64,000 nucleotides of DNA, taken from AWTP1-13 sp963832445 (lineage in GTDB: Bacteria; Pseudomonadota; Alphaproteobacteria; Rhizobiales; Hyphomicrobiaceae). Below are positions 17,967 through 26,974 of this stretch, piece after piece (position 1 is the stretch's first letter; each line of letters opens with the position of its first letter). Below the pieces are notes generated by a model. That model was not told where the DNA came from. It worked only from the letters and a program-made list of their open reading frames with translations, and searched no databases. The stretch covers positions 264,840 through 328,839 of the forward strand of contig CAWHUM010000015.1 in the NCBI GenBank assembly GCA_963832445.1, given 5' to 3'. Position numbers and translations under genes: made by a program.

Positions 17967-18491
17967 TCACTGCCGCATCGCCGTGGCCGCGGGCATCCCC
18001 GCCAGCAGCGGCAAGCTATAGGCGTGGCTGGCCGACAGCATTTGATCGGCATCGCGCATGGTCTCGGCGAAGCTCTCCGCCCCGTTCACCACCTCGTCGA
18101 TCATCGAGCAGCCGAGCAGCGCAAACGCGCATGCCCGCATGGCAGGGCAGGCTTGATGCTGGCAGGCCGCAATCATGGCGATCGCCACGCACTCGTCGCG
18201 GCAGAAGCTGGCGCAGTCGCCGGCCGATGTCTCGAGCGGTCGGTGGGTATGGCTATGGATGGCGCGAACCCAGCAGGAGAGCTCGGTTACCGCGCTTTTG
18301 GCGGCGGTCGCACCCATGGCGCTCGAATAGGTGCACCAGACCTTCTCCCAGCTGGAGATGTCGCCGGTGCGATATCCGTCCAGCCAGTAGCGGAACCCCA
18401 ATCCCACGAGCCGCTCCGGGCCCGCAAACCCCGGTGCCGCAGCAACGTCCCGTCTTGTGCTGCTGCCAGGTAAGTGGCCGACCCGCTTCAT
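17967..18491 (-). CDS. nine-cysteine helical protein of unknown function
   Basis: 174 residues. Cysteines at 53, 73, 93, 97, 101, 110, 115, 121 and 128; the run 93-97-101 is spaced i, i+4, i+8, placing thiols on one face of a helix. Helical text such as CVAIAMIAACQHQACPAMRA suggests a bundle with cysteines inside, reminiscent of copper-storage (Csp) or DUF326-type four-helix proteins, though I cannot confirm membership. The ATG at 18491 is the first in-frame start. Directly upstream of the Bfd-like gene on the same strand, so likely co-transcribed and metal-related. Confidence 0.68.
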   Translation of the reverse strand: MKRVGHLPGSSTRRDVAAAPGFAGPERLVGLGFRYWLDGYRTGDISSWEKVWCTYSSAMGATAAKSAVTELSCWVRAIHSHTHRPLETSAGDCASFCRDECVAIAMIAACQHQACPAMRACAFALLGCSMIDEVVNGAESFAETMRDADQMLSASHAYSLPLLAGMPAATAMRQ

Positions 18492-18694
18492 GGGCGGCCT
18501 CCGGCTTCGGGTCTCGGGGTGAGGGCGGCATTGTCTGCCGCACGCGCGCTCCCTGACAGGGCCGCTCGGATCATCGTGTACTCTCCAATTGATGGGGTTC
18601 AAGGCCCCACATCGGAATCCTGCGGGCGCTTTATTGAGGCGCCACGTCAACATTTCTGCGCGCCGAGCGGAACTGTCAAGTGCGCGGCCTCACA

Positions 18695-18712
18695 TTAGAA
18701 TTCGTCTTAGAA
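18695..18712. promoter_or_regulatory. direct repeat TTAGAA-N6-TTAGAA upstream of the Cys-rich/Bfd-like pair
   Basis: Two identical hexamers TTAGAA, spaced by TTCGTC, lie about 200 bases upstream of the nine-cysteine gene in an otherwise gene-free stretch (18492-18762). TTAGAA/TTCTAA-type half-sites recur in Irr/iron-control elements of alphaproteobacteria, but here the copies are direct rather than inverted, so the assignment is tentative. Confidence 0.3.
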
Positions 18713-18762
18713 TGCATCGAAACGGACGGTCGAGCGCATGCCAGCTTCGGGCATGTCTTGCG

Positions 18763-19263
18763 TCAGGTGTTGCCTAACACCATGCGGCGCGCACGCGCGC
18801 CGGCAAACGATGCCTTGCGGGCCCCGCCGCTCTTGCCCTTGCGCTCGGATGCTGCCTGCAGGGGCGATGGATGGCTCTTGGCCATGTCGGCGATGGTGTG
18901 CTGGTCGAGCACCTCGATGAAGGCCTCGAGCGCATCGTCCAGGATGCGATTGACGCCGTGGCCGCGTCCGCGCTTCGCCGCCGGCGCGCCTTCCTCGATC
19001 TCCACATGGGTGACCTCGGTGGCCCGCACCACATCGCCGATGCGGATCGCCTCGGCCGGCCGCGCCAGCCGCACTCCGCCATGGCGGCCGCGCACCGCCT
19101 CCGCCAACCCGGCTTTGGTGAGCAGGTTGACGATCTTGAACACGTTCTGCTGCGTGATGCCCAGGCGCTCCGACAGGGTCGCGACCTTGGTGAGATCGCC
19201 GCTCGCGCGCGCACAGTCGATCAGAATGCGGATGGCGTGGCTCGTCGACTTGGTCAGGCGCAT
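18763..19263 (-). CDS. Rrf2-family regulator, RirA-like but lacking cluster cysteines
   Basis: 166 residues. The N-terminal winged helix reads MRLTKSTSHAIRILIDCARA, LGITQQNVFKIVNLLTKAGL, VRGRHGGVRLARP and GDVVRATE, closest to RirA/NsrR of alphaproteobacteria. Those proteins hold an Fe-S cluster through three cysteines after the dimerisation helix; here that region (VEIEEGAPAAKRGRGHGVNR) has none, and the only cysteine is Cys17. Regulation by iron through a classical cluster is therefore doubtful. The gene lies 100 bases upstream of the end of hmuV and is the likely controller of the haem locus. Confidence 0.82.
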   Translation of the reverse strand: MRLTKSTSHAIRILIDCARASGDLTKVATLSERLGITQQNVFKIVNLLTKAGLAEAVRGRHGGVRLARPAEAIRIGDVVRATEVTHVEIEEGAPAAKRGRGHGVNRILDDALEAFIEVLDQHTIADMAKSHPSPLQAASERKGKSGGARKASFAGARARRMVLGNT

Positions 19264-19362
19264 CGGTCTGGTCACTCCTTGTGTGGCGCCTAATTGAGCA
19301 CAGCTCGTTGTTTTCCTCAAATCCCAACGGGGTAGAGTGGCGCAGCAGGGCTCCGGATGCGC

Positions 19363-20187
19363 TCAACGGGCCGCCTCCGACAGCTGCGCGGGCGTGAAAG
19401 CTGCGGGCGGCAGGACGAACGAGCGGCCCGCGCCGGGGGTCTGATTGGTGAGCACCCTGCAGCCGTAGGCGCGCGACAAGAGGTCGTCCGTCATGACGGA
19501 GGCAGCATCACCCGTAGCCATCACCCGTGCCCGCTCCATCAAGACCAGGTCGTCGGCCAGCGTGGCGGCCAAATTGAGGTCGTGGAACACCGCCACGACC
19601 GCCATTCCAAGCTGCGCCTGCGCGCGAATGGCGGCCAGAACCAGTGACTGGTGCGCGAGGTCGAGGCTGGCGGTCGGCTCGTCCAGCAGGAAGCACCGGG
19701 TCTCGCCGGGTCGTGCCGCCGCGAAACTGAGCTGACTGAGGGCGCGGGCGATGTGCACCCGCTGGCGCTCTCCGCCCGAGAGGTGCACGTAGAGCCGGCC
19801 GGCAAGCCCGCGCAGGCCGACTGCATCGAGGGCTGCCAGCGCGGCCGCCCTCGCCTGCAGGGGCGCCGTGTCGAAGCCTGGCACGCTGACGCCCAGCAGG
19901 GCGACTTCGAGCACCGTGAAGGGAAAAGCAAGCAGGCTCGATTGCGGCACCACCGCGCGCCGCTGCGCCAGCTGGGCTGCGGAAAAAGAGCCGAGCTCCT
20001 GTTGATCCAGTCGCACGCTGCCGCGGGTCGGCTTCAACTCGCCGCCCAGGATACGCAACAGGGTCGACTTGCCCGCGCCGTTGGGCCCGATCAGAACCGT
20101 CACGCGGCCCGGCCGCACGTCCATATCGACACCCGCGACCAGCGTGTGCCCGTTGATGGTGTACGTGAGGTCGCGCGTCTGGAGCAT
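19363..20187 (-). CDS. hmuV: haem ABC transporter ATP-binding protein
   Basis: 274 residues. Walker A GPNGAGKST (residues 34-42), signature LSGGERQRVHIARAL, Walker B CFLLDEP and the switch histidine in VFHDLNLA. It energises import of haem from the periplasm through HmuU. It begins 4 bases after the hmuU stop. The order hemP-hmuT-hmuU-hmuV and the divergent receptor identify the haem system rather than a cobalamin or ferrichrome one. Confidence 0.93.
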   Translation of the reverse strand: MLQTRDLTYTINGHTLVAGVDMDVRPGRVTVLIGPNGAGKSTLLRILGGELKPTRGSVRLDQQELGSFSAAQLAQRRAVVPQSSLLAFPFTVLEVALLGVSVPGFDTAPLQARAAALAALDAVGLRGLAGRLYVHLSGGERQRVHIARALSQLSFAAARPGETRCFLLDEPTASLDLAHQSLVLAAIRAQAQLGMAVVAVFHDLNLAATLADDLVLMERARVMATGDAASVMTDDLLSRAYGCRVLTNQTPGAGRSFVLPPAAFTPAQLSEAAR

Positions 20188-20190
20188 GGA

Positions 20191-21273
20191 TCAGCCCGCC
20201 GCCATCCCGCGCTTGACCACCAAGTGCAGGAAGATCGGGGCGCCGATGATCGCCATCACCACGCCCAGGGGCAGCTCTGCGGGCCGCACCAGCATGCGGG
20301 CGAAGATGTCGGCCACCAGCACCAGCGTGGCGCCGATCAGCGCGCTTGCTGGCAGCACGACGCGATGGTCCGGACCCGCCAGCAGCCGGACGACGTGGGG
20401 CACGATGATACCGATGAAGCTGACGATGCCGGAGACCGCAACCGCAGCGCCGACTGCCGCAGAGGTGACGAGCACGATCACCCGCTTCGTCTTCTCCACG
20501 TCGATGCCGAGATGAAAGGCCTCGGCCTCCCCGAGCAACAGGCCGTTGAGGCCACGGATCAGCCCCGGCAGGAAAGCGAACGTGATCACTGCGAACGGGA
20601 GCACGGCTAACACCTTGGGCCAGCTGGCGCCCGAGAGGCTGCCCAGCAACCACAGTGTAAGGTCGCGCAGCTCGCGGTCGTCGCTCATGAAGGCAATGAG
20701 CCCCATCAGCGCAGAGTTGAGCGCGGCCAGCGCGATGCCCGCAAGTAGCAGGCTACCGACGGCAAGCTGGCCGCGGCGGCTGATGAGACCGACCAGGACG
20801 GCGGTCGTAGCTATGCCGCCGGCGAAAGCCGCAACCGGCAGCGCGTAGGCCCCGAAGGCCCTGATCCAGGGCGCCGCCAGGCCGTTGCCGAGCGCGATAG
20901 TCGCAACCGCGGCCAGCGCCGCACCCGAGGACACCCCGATCAGGCCGGGGTCTGCCAGCGGGTTGCGGAACATGCCCTGCATCATAGCGCCCGCCACCGC
21001 CAGCGAGCCGCCCACGAACATGCCGAGCAGAAGCCGCGGCAGCCGGATGTCGAAGAGAACCAGCTGCTCGCGGGCCACCTCGCTCTCGGCGCGGCCGGCG
21101 ATCATTGCCCAAGCGACCCGCGGCAGCGAGGCGAGCGTGATGCCCGTAGGGCCGATCGAAAGGGCCAGGAACGCAGCCACTACGAGAGCCACCGCCGCGA
21201 TTGCAATCAGTTGCTGTGAGCCGGTCGCGCGCGCTTCGGCCGTGCTCTCGGTCGCATGTAGCGCTGCGGTCAT
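20191..21273 (-). CDS. hmuU: haem ABC transporter permease
   Basis: 360 residues of a FecCD-type permease with about ten membrane segments. Signatures: ARLPRLLLGMFVGGSLAVAG-like text in IRLPRLLLGMFVGG, NPLADPGLIGVSSGAALAAV, and GIVSFIGIIVPHVVRLLAG-type segment near residue 285 (contact with the ATPase). Its ATG (21273) overlaps the hmuT stop by 4 bases (ATGA), indicating translational coupling. Forms the inner-membrane channel for haem with HmuV. Confidence 0.93.
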   Translation of the reverse strand: MTAALHATESTAEARATGSQQLIAIAAVALVVAAFLALSIGPTGITLASLPRVAWAMIAGRAESEVAREQLVLFDIRLPRLLLGMFVGGSLAVAGAMMQGMFRNPLADPGLIGVSSGAALAAVATIALGNGLAAPWIRAFGAYALPVAAFAGGIATTAVLVGLISRRGQLAVGSLLLAGIALAALNSALMGLIAFMSDDRELRDLTLWLLGSLSGASWPKVLAVLPFAVITFAFLPGLIRGLNGLLLGEAEAFHLGIDVEKTKRVIVLVTSAAVGAAVAVSGIVSFIGIIVPHVVRLLAGPDHRVVLPASALIGATLVLVADIFARMLVRPAELPLGVVMAIIGAPIFLHLVVKRGMAAG

Positions 21274-22211
21274 CGAGCGGTGGCTCCAGCTTTGCCGGCG
21301 AGCTCGGGATAGAACTCTGCCATCAGATCACGCGCGGCTGCCGGGGCCCGCGGTCCGAAGCCCAGCAAATAGAGACCGTCCATCATGACGATGCGCTTGG
21401 CGGCTCCGGCAGGGGTCGACTGGATGCCCTTCATGGCAAACAGCTGGGAGAGGTCGTGGGCATCGTTGTCGCTGGAGCGTCGCATGGCGACGATCACGTC
21501 AGGAGCTAGCTCCACGATCGCCTCGTCGGGCAGCGGGCGGAAGCCGTTCACCGCCGTTGCCACGTTGGTCGCACCGGCGAGCTTGAGGATCGCGTCTGCG
21601 CTCGTGTTCTGGCCACCCACCATCACCCTCCCGTTCTGCACTCCCAGCACGAACAGCGCGCGCAGCGGCCGCTGGACCTTGGCCCTCGCCTCGTCCAGCG
21701 CCTTGAAATCGGCCATCACCTTTGCAGCAAGCTTTTCGCCCTCGGCCTCTGCACCGACCGCCTTGGCGATCAGCCGGATCTTGCCGACGATACCTTCCGC
21801 CGAGCTCTGATCGGCCACCTCGATGTAGGGCACGCTGGTGGTCTTCAGCGTCTTGACGACTTCCGGCGGGCCGGCGCGCTCGGAGGCCAGCACCAGCGGT
21901 CGCGGCTACCGAGATGACGCCCTCGCTCGAGAGTGCGCGCATGTAGCCGACGCTCTTCTTCTCCTTGAGCGCCTCGGGCGGAAATTGGCTCGTGGTGTCG
22001 ACGCCGACGACGCGGGCACCGGCGCCGAGCGCATAGACGATCTCCGTCACATCGCCGCCGATCGACAGGATGCGCGAGGCGTCGCTGACGTGGCACGTTG
22101 CGCCCGCCGGCATCGACGACCGTGACCTGCAGCCGCCGCCGGCACCGCCAGCAGAACGGCCGTGAGCGCAAGCGCGTGAGCCGTCAGCGCGCTGCCTCTG
22201 GGAGCGTGCAT
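21270..22211 (-). CDS. hmuT: periplasmic haem-binding protein (frameshifted)
   Basis: About 310 residues. Signal peptide MHAPRGSALTAHALAL then AVLLAVPAAAA; mature text RILSIGGDVTEIVYALGAG, VGVDTTSQFPPEAL, SVGYMRALSSEGVIS, LASERAGPPEVV and the C-terminal lobe TSADAILKLAGATNVA. This is the class III binding-protein fold of haem transporters; the tyrosine in VGYMRAL fits the haem ligand position. Frames change near 22128, 22092 and 21895; the corrected protein is continuous. It delivers haem from the TonB receptor to HmuUV. Confidence 0.9.
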
Positions 22212-22222
22212 GTGCGTACCTT

Positions 22223-22405
22223 TCACTTGGTGAGGATCAGCTTGCCGTTGGCGGTGATCCGCAAACGGTACTCTTGCCCGTTGTGCTCCAGGATGACTTC
22301 GCGCTCGCCGGCGAGCAGCTCGCTCACCTTGAGGCGGCGCAGCTTGGTGGCCGCCTCGACAGGCGGCGTTCTCGGAGGCTCGAGTGGTTGGTCGCTTACC
22401 GCCAT
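22223..22405 (-). CDS. hemP: hemin uptake protein HemP
   Basis: 60 residues. The conserved C-terminal part, SELLAGEREVILEHNGQEYRL followed by RITANGKLILTK, is the HemP (DUF in older annotations) signature. First gene of the hemP-hmuTUV unit, 11 bases before hmuT. In related bacteria HemP/HmuP acts as a small co-activator or accessory factor for expression of the haem receptor. Divergent from the receptor gene, with an operator-like palindrome between. Confidence 0.92.
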   Translation of the reverse strand: MAVSDQPLEPPRTPPVEAATKLRRLKVSELLAGEREVILEHNGQEYRLRITANGKLILTK

Positions 22406-22480
22406 CGGGCACGGATCTTTCGCTCAGGTGTTGCTCAAAAGCTGCGCCGGGTTTGCCGGTTGCGACGCGTCTCCCGCACA

Positions 22481-22503
22481 TTGTTGACTGAATAGGTCAA
22501 CAA
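22481..22503. promoter_or_regulatory. inverted repeat TTGTTGAC-N7-GTCAACAA, putative iron operator
   Basis: Perfect 8-bp inverted repeat with spacer TGAATAG, between the divergent hemP and receptor genes. Inside it, TGA and TCA are separated by exactly nine bases, the spacing of the rhizobial iron-responsive operator (IRO box, TGA-N9-TCA) bound by RirA. It is the only strong palindrome in the 250-base intergenic region. Confidence 0.65.
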
Positions 22504-22655
22504 ATACTAGCTTTGCAAGCCCTCGTCGAAAGCGGGGGCAAGCTTCGAGCGCCGTAGTGCGCGCGAGGCATAGCAAGCCCGCCAATAGGCGCCACGCGCG
22601 CTCGTCAGCCAGCTAGCCGATTCAACGAAGTCGTGGTTGGGGACGGGGGTTGCGT

Positions 22656-24769
22656 ATGCGTAGGCGTTGGCTGCGTAGGTTTGCGTGGTGCGTATCGGTT
22701 CTGTTGTCTACCGGCGGAGTTGCGGCAGCGCAGGGAATTCCGCTGGAAGGCATCGTGGTGACATCGACCAAGACACCCGAGAGCGCGATCGATGCGCTCA
22801 GCGGCTCGAGCGTGATCACCAAGCAGCAGCTGGAGGAGTTCCAGGCGGACCGGCCCTCCCAGTTCCTGCGCACGATTCCGGGCGTGACGACGGCAGAGTC
22901 GGCGCGCGATACGGCGCAGTCCGTCAACATCCGCGGCCTGCAGGATTTCGGGCGCGTCAACGTGCTGATCGACGGTGCGCGGCAGAATTTTCAGCGCAGC
23001 GGCCACATCGCCAATGGCGTGTACTACATCGAGCCTGAGATGCTGAAGGGCGTCGACATCACGCGCGGGCCCACGTCGGTCATCTATGGCTCGGGCGCGA
23101 TCGGCGGCGTCGCCGCCTTCACCGTGCTCGATGCCGACGACATCCTGCGCGGCAACGAGTGGGCGGCCTTGCGCAGCCGCATTCGCTACGCCTCGAACGG
23201 CGACGGCACGCTCGTCAGCGAGACCGGCGCCATGAAGCTCGGAAACTTCGATATTCTGGGCCAGGTCAATTGGCGCAACATCGGCAACTACGAGGATGGC
23301 GCGGGCGTCAAGGTCCTGGATTCAGGCAGAGGACAACGAGTTCGGCGCTGGTGAAGGGCCGCTGGCGCCCGGCACCCGGCCACCAGTTCACCGGCACCAT
23401 CATCGACTTCAACTCCGAATTCGTCGACCGGCCGACTGCCACCAGCTCGACACGGCGCGACTCGGACGTGCACAACCAGCAATTCATCCTTGGCTACACG
23501 TTTGCGCGGCCCGACACGCCGCTCGCCGATTTCAGCGCCAAGATCTATCAGAACAACACCACGCTGCATCAGAGGGTTCTGGCCTCCGGGCTGGAGCCCG
23601 TCGGTTCCAAGCGCGGCTTCGATGTCGAGACGCAAGGCTTCGACGTCAGCAACACCTCCCGCTTCAACTTCGGCAACATGAAGTGGGCGCTGACGTACGG
23701 CGGCGACGCCTTCCACGACACCGTCTTCACGTTCGACAATGCGCCGCTGGGCAATAGCGACGAGCTCACACCTGGCGGAAAGCGCACCGTGGCCGGCGCG
23801 TTCGTGCAGAGCCAGCTGACCGTCTTCAGCACGCTCGAAATCATCACTGCGTTGCGCTACGACACCTACGAGTTGGAGTCGTCGGGCATTTCCTCCGATG
23901 GCAACCGCCTGTCTCCGAAGGTCACGGTCGGCTATCAGCTGTTCAAGGGCGTCACCGTCTTCGGCACCTACGCCGAAGGCTACCGCGCGCCGGCGATCAC
24001 CGAGACGCTGATCCACGGCACGCATCCGCCGCCGTCGCCGTTCGTTCTGCTGCCCAACCCCGGCCTGCGCCCGGAGACTGCCCACAATTGGGAAGGCGGC
24101 GTGAACCTGAAGTTCGACAACGTGCTGCAGAAGGACGATGCGTTCCGCGGCAGGGTCGTCGCGTTCACCAACACGGTGGATGATTACATCGACATCGTGC
24201 AGTTGAAGACGCCGGCCCCAAACGGCTCGGCCCAGTACCAGAACATCGCCAATGCGAAGATCGAGGGCCTCGAGGTCGAGGCCTTCTACGACGCGCGGAC
24301 CTGGTTCATGGGCCTGGGCTATCACCAGCTGCGCGGTATCAACGAGGCCACTGGCCAAGGCTTGCTCTCGATCCCGGCCGACCAGGTCACGCTGACCTTG
24401 GGTGTGCGGGCGTTGGAGCACAGGCTTGTCGCTGGAGCGCGCATGCGCTTCGTCGACGAGCAAAAGCGCTTGCCGCCACCGCCGCCCGGTCCGCCGCCGG
24501 CGATTTTACCGTCCAACGGCTATACGGTGGTGGATCTGTTTGCCCAATACGACATCAACCCATGGACCGCGGTGAACTTCAACATCGACAACATGTTCGA
24601 CAGGAACTATCGCCAGTTCCTCGATCAGTCGAACAGCCCGGGCCTCTCGGCCAGGGTTGGACTCACCATGCGGTTCGGCGTTGGGCCAGGGAGCTGCGCC
24701 ATAGGATCGAGACGCGGCGTCGGCAGACGCACCGTTGGATCTGCTTGGACGCTGTGCAGCAGCGGGTGA
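22656..24769 (+). CDS. hmuR: TonB-dependent haem receptor (frameshifted)
   Basis: Outer-membrane haem receptor of about 690 residues. Signal peptide then TonB-box-like EGIVVTSTKTPESA; plug domain with QSVNIRGLQDFGRVNVLIDG and GPTSVIYGSGAIGGV; barrel with the receptor motifs YAEGYRAPAITETL and LRPETAHNWEGG (FRAP/NPNL region of haem receptors, here NPGLRPE), ending near LTMRFG. ATG 22656 is the better start; the frame breaks near 23328. The C-terminus is uncertain: after MRFG the frame runs on to 24769, but another frame stops at 24705, nearer the expected end of a barrel. Works with TonB at 25749 and HmuTUV. Confidence 0.88.
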
Positions 24770-24788
24770 CTGGAAATCACCCGCTGCT
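24758..24788. terminator. 12-bp perfect hairpin after the haem receptor
   Basis: Stem AGCAGCGGGTGA paired with TCACCCGCTGCT, loop CTGGAAA. It lies between the receptor and hmuQ. There is no proper T-run (ATTACTGTTCT follows), so it may be an attenuating or mRNA-processing hairpin that lets the receptor be made in excess over the downstream genes rather than a full terminator. Confidence 0.55.
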
Positions 24789-24856
24789 ATTACTGTTCTC
24801 GCTGCCCAGGACGAAGCAGGGCGCGGGGGCTTGGACAACGACGAAGGAGATGCGAA

Positions 24857-25201
24857 ATGTTTATCGCCATGAACCGCTTCAAGGTCCTCAAGGACTGCAC
24901 GCAGGATTTCGAGAACGTCTGGTTCAGCCGCGAGAGCTACCTGCACGAGCTGCCGGGCTTCATGTCCTTCCACCTGCTGAGGGGCCCTGAGCGGGAGGAC
25001 CACATCCTCTATTCGTCGCATACGATGTGGCGCAGCCATGCCGATTTCGAGAACTGGACCAAGTCGGAGGCTTTCCGCAAGGCGCACGCGCGCGCCGGCA
25101 ACCAGAAGCCGACCACGCTCGGTCATCCCGAGTTCGAGGGGTTCCACGTTCTCCAGGAAGTCACCGCCGACGGCGCAGTGCGACGCGTGGCAGCGGAATG
25201 A
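24857..25201 (+). CDS. hmuQ: IsdG-type haem-degrading monooxygenase (HmuQ-like)
   Basis: 114 residues, the family's length. The catalytic triad of IsdG enzymes (Asn7, Trp67, His77) corresponds to Asn6 in AMNRF, Trp67 in FENWTKS and His77 in RKAHARA. It opens haem to release iron in the cytoplasm. GAAGGAGATGCGAA gives a strong ribosome site before ATG 24857. It lies downstream of the receptor and upstream of hutX, as in rhizobial haem loci with HmuQ/HmuD. Confidence 0.92.
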   Translation: MFIAMNRFKVLKDCTQDFENVWFSRESYLHELPGFMSFHLLRGPEREDHILYSSHTMWRSHADFENWTKSEAFRKAHARAGNQKPTTLGHPEFEGFHVLQEVTADGAVRRVAAE

Positions 25202-25212
25202 GCGGGGGTCCC

Positions 25213-25729
25213 ATGAGCGCGCACCGTCGCCGAGCGCCCACCCTTGGCGGAGCGGCTGCGCCAGAACCCCGACGGGGTTCTCGAGCAGATCGCCCGCGAC
25301 TACTCCGTCAGCACATTCGAAGTGCTGCGGGCACTGCCGGAGGAGCACCGGACCATCCTGCCCGGCTCCAAGTTCGAGGACATCCTCAAGGCCGTCACCG
25401 AATGGGGCGAGGTGCTGTTCATCGTGCACACCGCCGACATTGTGCTGGAGTGCGCCGGCAAAATCCCGCCGGGCACATTCGGGCGAGGCTATTTCAATCT
25501 GCACGGCGACAGCCCCATCGGTGGCCACATCAAGGCCGAGAACTGCAGCCACATAGCGTTCGTCAGTCGGCCCTTCATGGGGCGCCCATCACGCTCGCTG
25601 CAGTTCTTCAACGCGGCTGGTGAGGCCATGTTCAAGATCTTCGTCCGGCGTGACAAGGAGCGCAATCTGCTCCCCGAGCAGGTCGAACGCTTCGATGCCT
25701 TGCGGGCAAGGATGCTCGGCGGCGGTTGA
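25213..25729 (+). CDS. hutX: cytoplasmic haem carrier HutX (one frameshift)
   Basis: About 171 residues. Core text YSVSTFEVLRALPEEHR, FEDILKAVTEWGEVLFIVHT, GYFNLHGDSPIGGHIKAENC and FFNAAGEAMFKIFVRRD matches HutX/HuvX, an intracellular haem-binding carrier. The real start is ATG 25213: an extra G near 25242 (ACCCTTG|G|CGGAG) breaks MSAHRRRAPTL from AERLRQNPDG. The start at 25244 would drop this N-terminus. 11 bases after hmuQ, so one operon; it may pass haem to HmuQ. Confidence 0.9.
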
Positions 25730-25748
25730 GGCGCCAGGCGCGGCAATA

Positions 25749-26819
25749 GTGCAGGGGCGGCCAGGCCAAGTGCAGCGGCTTGTCGAAGGCGCGAGCGAAA
25801 GCGAACCACGCGAACCGGACGGTACCGCCGTTTCCGAGGCGCTCGCCGCGTTCGGCGCCCTGAAGCCGGTCAGGCCTGGCGCTGTGGTGCCCGCCAAACG
25901 ACCGGAAGAACCGACGTCGACCGCCAACGCGCTAATATTGCCGCCGATCTCCCCGGCCCAGCGCCGCCGGCGTGTCGCCATCAAGGTGGCAGCGGCGTTG
26001 TCCCTCGCGCTGCATGCGGGCTCGCTTTATGCCTTCCTTGCTTGGCACGGCAACACCGACACGGGCGCGCTCGACCGGCCCAGCGACGCCATCAGCGTCG
26101 AGATCGTCGAGAGCCGCACGCTTGAAGCGACGCAGCCTCAGCAGGCATCCGAGCCGGCACCGTCTCCTGAAGCGACCGCGCCCGTCGAAGGCAAGACCGA
26201 AGCTTTCGATGCTCAGCCTGTGCAGCCCGAGCCAACGAAGGCCCCGAAGATCGAGATCGTTGTGCCGCAGCCGCCCATCATCATTCCCGATGCGACGGAG
26301 GAGGTGGCGCGCACGGTCAAGCAGGAGACGCCGGCGAAGTCCGAAGCGCCGCCTGTTCCGGAGCTGGGCCCAACCGAGGTCATCCCGCCGCCCCCTAAAG
26401 GCGGGCTCGCGGAGGACGACGCGCCGGCAAAGCACAAGCAACCAAAGCAGGAGGAGAAAAAGGCGGCCAATCCCGCGCCGCAGGGCGGCGTCACGTCGAA
26501 GTCGAGTGCCGGCAAGGGCAAGGGCGGCGAGCGCGTGTCGGCAAGCAGCGGGGCCATGGTGAGCTATGCAGCGGAAGTGCGTGCGCGTGTTGCCGGCAAC
26601 AAGCCGCCGGGCGGCGGGTTGCGGGGTACTGCCGTGGTGCAGTTCGGGCTTACCCCCTCAGGGGGGCTCGCCTACGCAGGTCTTGCCCGCTCGTCGGGCG
26701 ACAGCCAACTCGATCAGCTGGCGGTTGCCGCGGTGCGCAGCGCTGCGCCATTTCCCACACCTCCGTCCGGAGCCACGTCGGCGCAGCTGCGGTTCGCGAT
26801 CCCGTTTCACTTCCAGTAG
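25749..26819 (+). CDS. tonB: TonB energy-transducing protein
   Basis: About 356 residues. One N-terminal membrane segment (VAIKVAAALSLALHAGSLYAFLAW, near residues 80-103, as parts thereof), a long proline/lysine/glutamate-rich periplasmic spacer (for example PTKAPKIEIVVPQPP), and a C-terminal TonB domain with LRGTAVVQFGLTPSGGLAYA and LDQLAVAAVRSAAPFPTPP. GTG 25749 is the first in-frame start after hutX; a later one is possible. No exbB/exbD in the window. Dedicated TonB for the haem receptor is the natural reading. Confidence 0.85.
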   Translation: MQGRPGQVQRLVEGASESEPREPDGTAVSEALAAFGALKPVRPGAVVPAKRPEEPTSTANALILPPISPAQRRRRVAIKVAAALSLALHAGSLYAFLAWHGNTDTGALDRPSDAISVEIVESRTLEATQPQQASEPAPSPEATAPVEGKTEAFDAQPVQPEPTKAPKIEIVVPQPPIIIPDATEEVARTVKQETPAKSEAPPVPELGPTEVIPPPPKGGLAEDDAPAKHKQPKQEEKKAANPAPQGGVTSKSSAGKGKGGERVSASSGAMVSYAAEVRARVAGNKPPGGGLRGTAVVQFGLTPSGGLAYAGLARSSGDSQLDQLAVAAVRSAAPFPTPPSGATSAQLRFAIPFHFQ

Positions 26820-26974
26820 AGAAGCGGCGTTTGGCGACACGGCTGAGGCAAGCGATCCCGGGCCGCCGCATGGGTCTGTCCCTCAGCGGGCGCGACATTC
26901 CCTAAAATTGGACGGACCTACTTAAAGGGATCGCAAGCCGGGGCGGCCATAGTTGTGGCAACAGGAGCAGTTGC

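Noticed and set aside
23288..24463. 391-codon minus-strand frame across the haem receptor
   Set aside because: Antisense to conserved TonB-receptor text; composition is typical of shadow frames.
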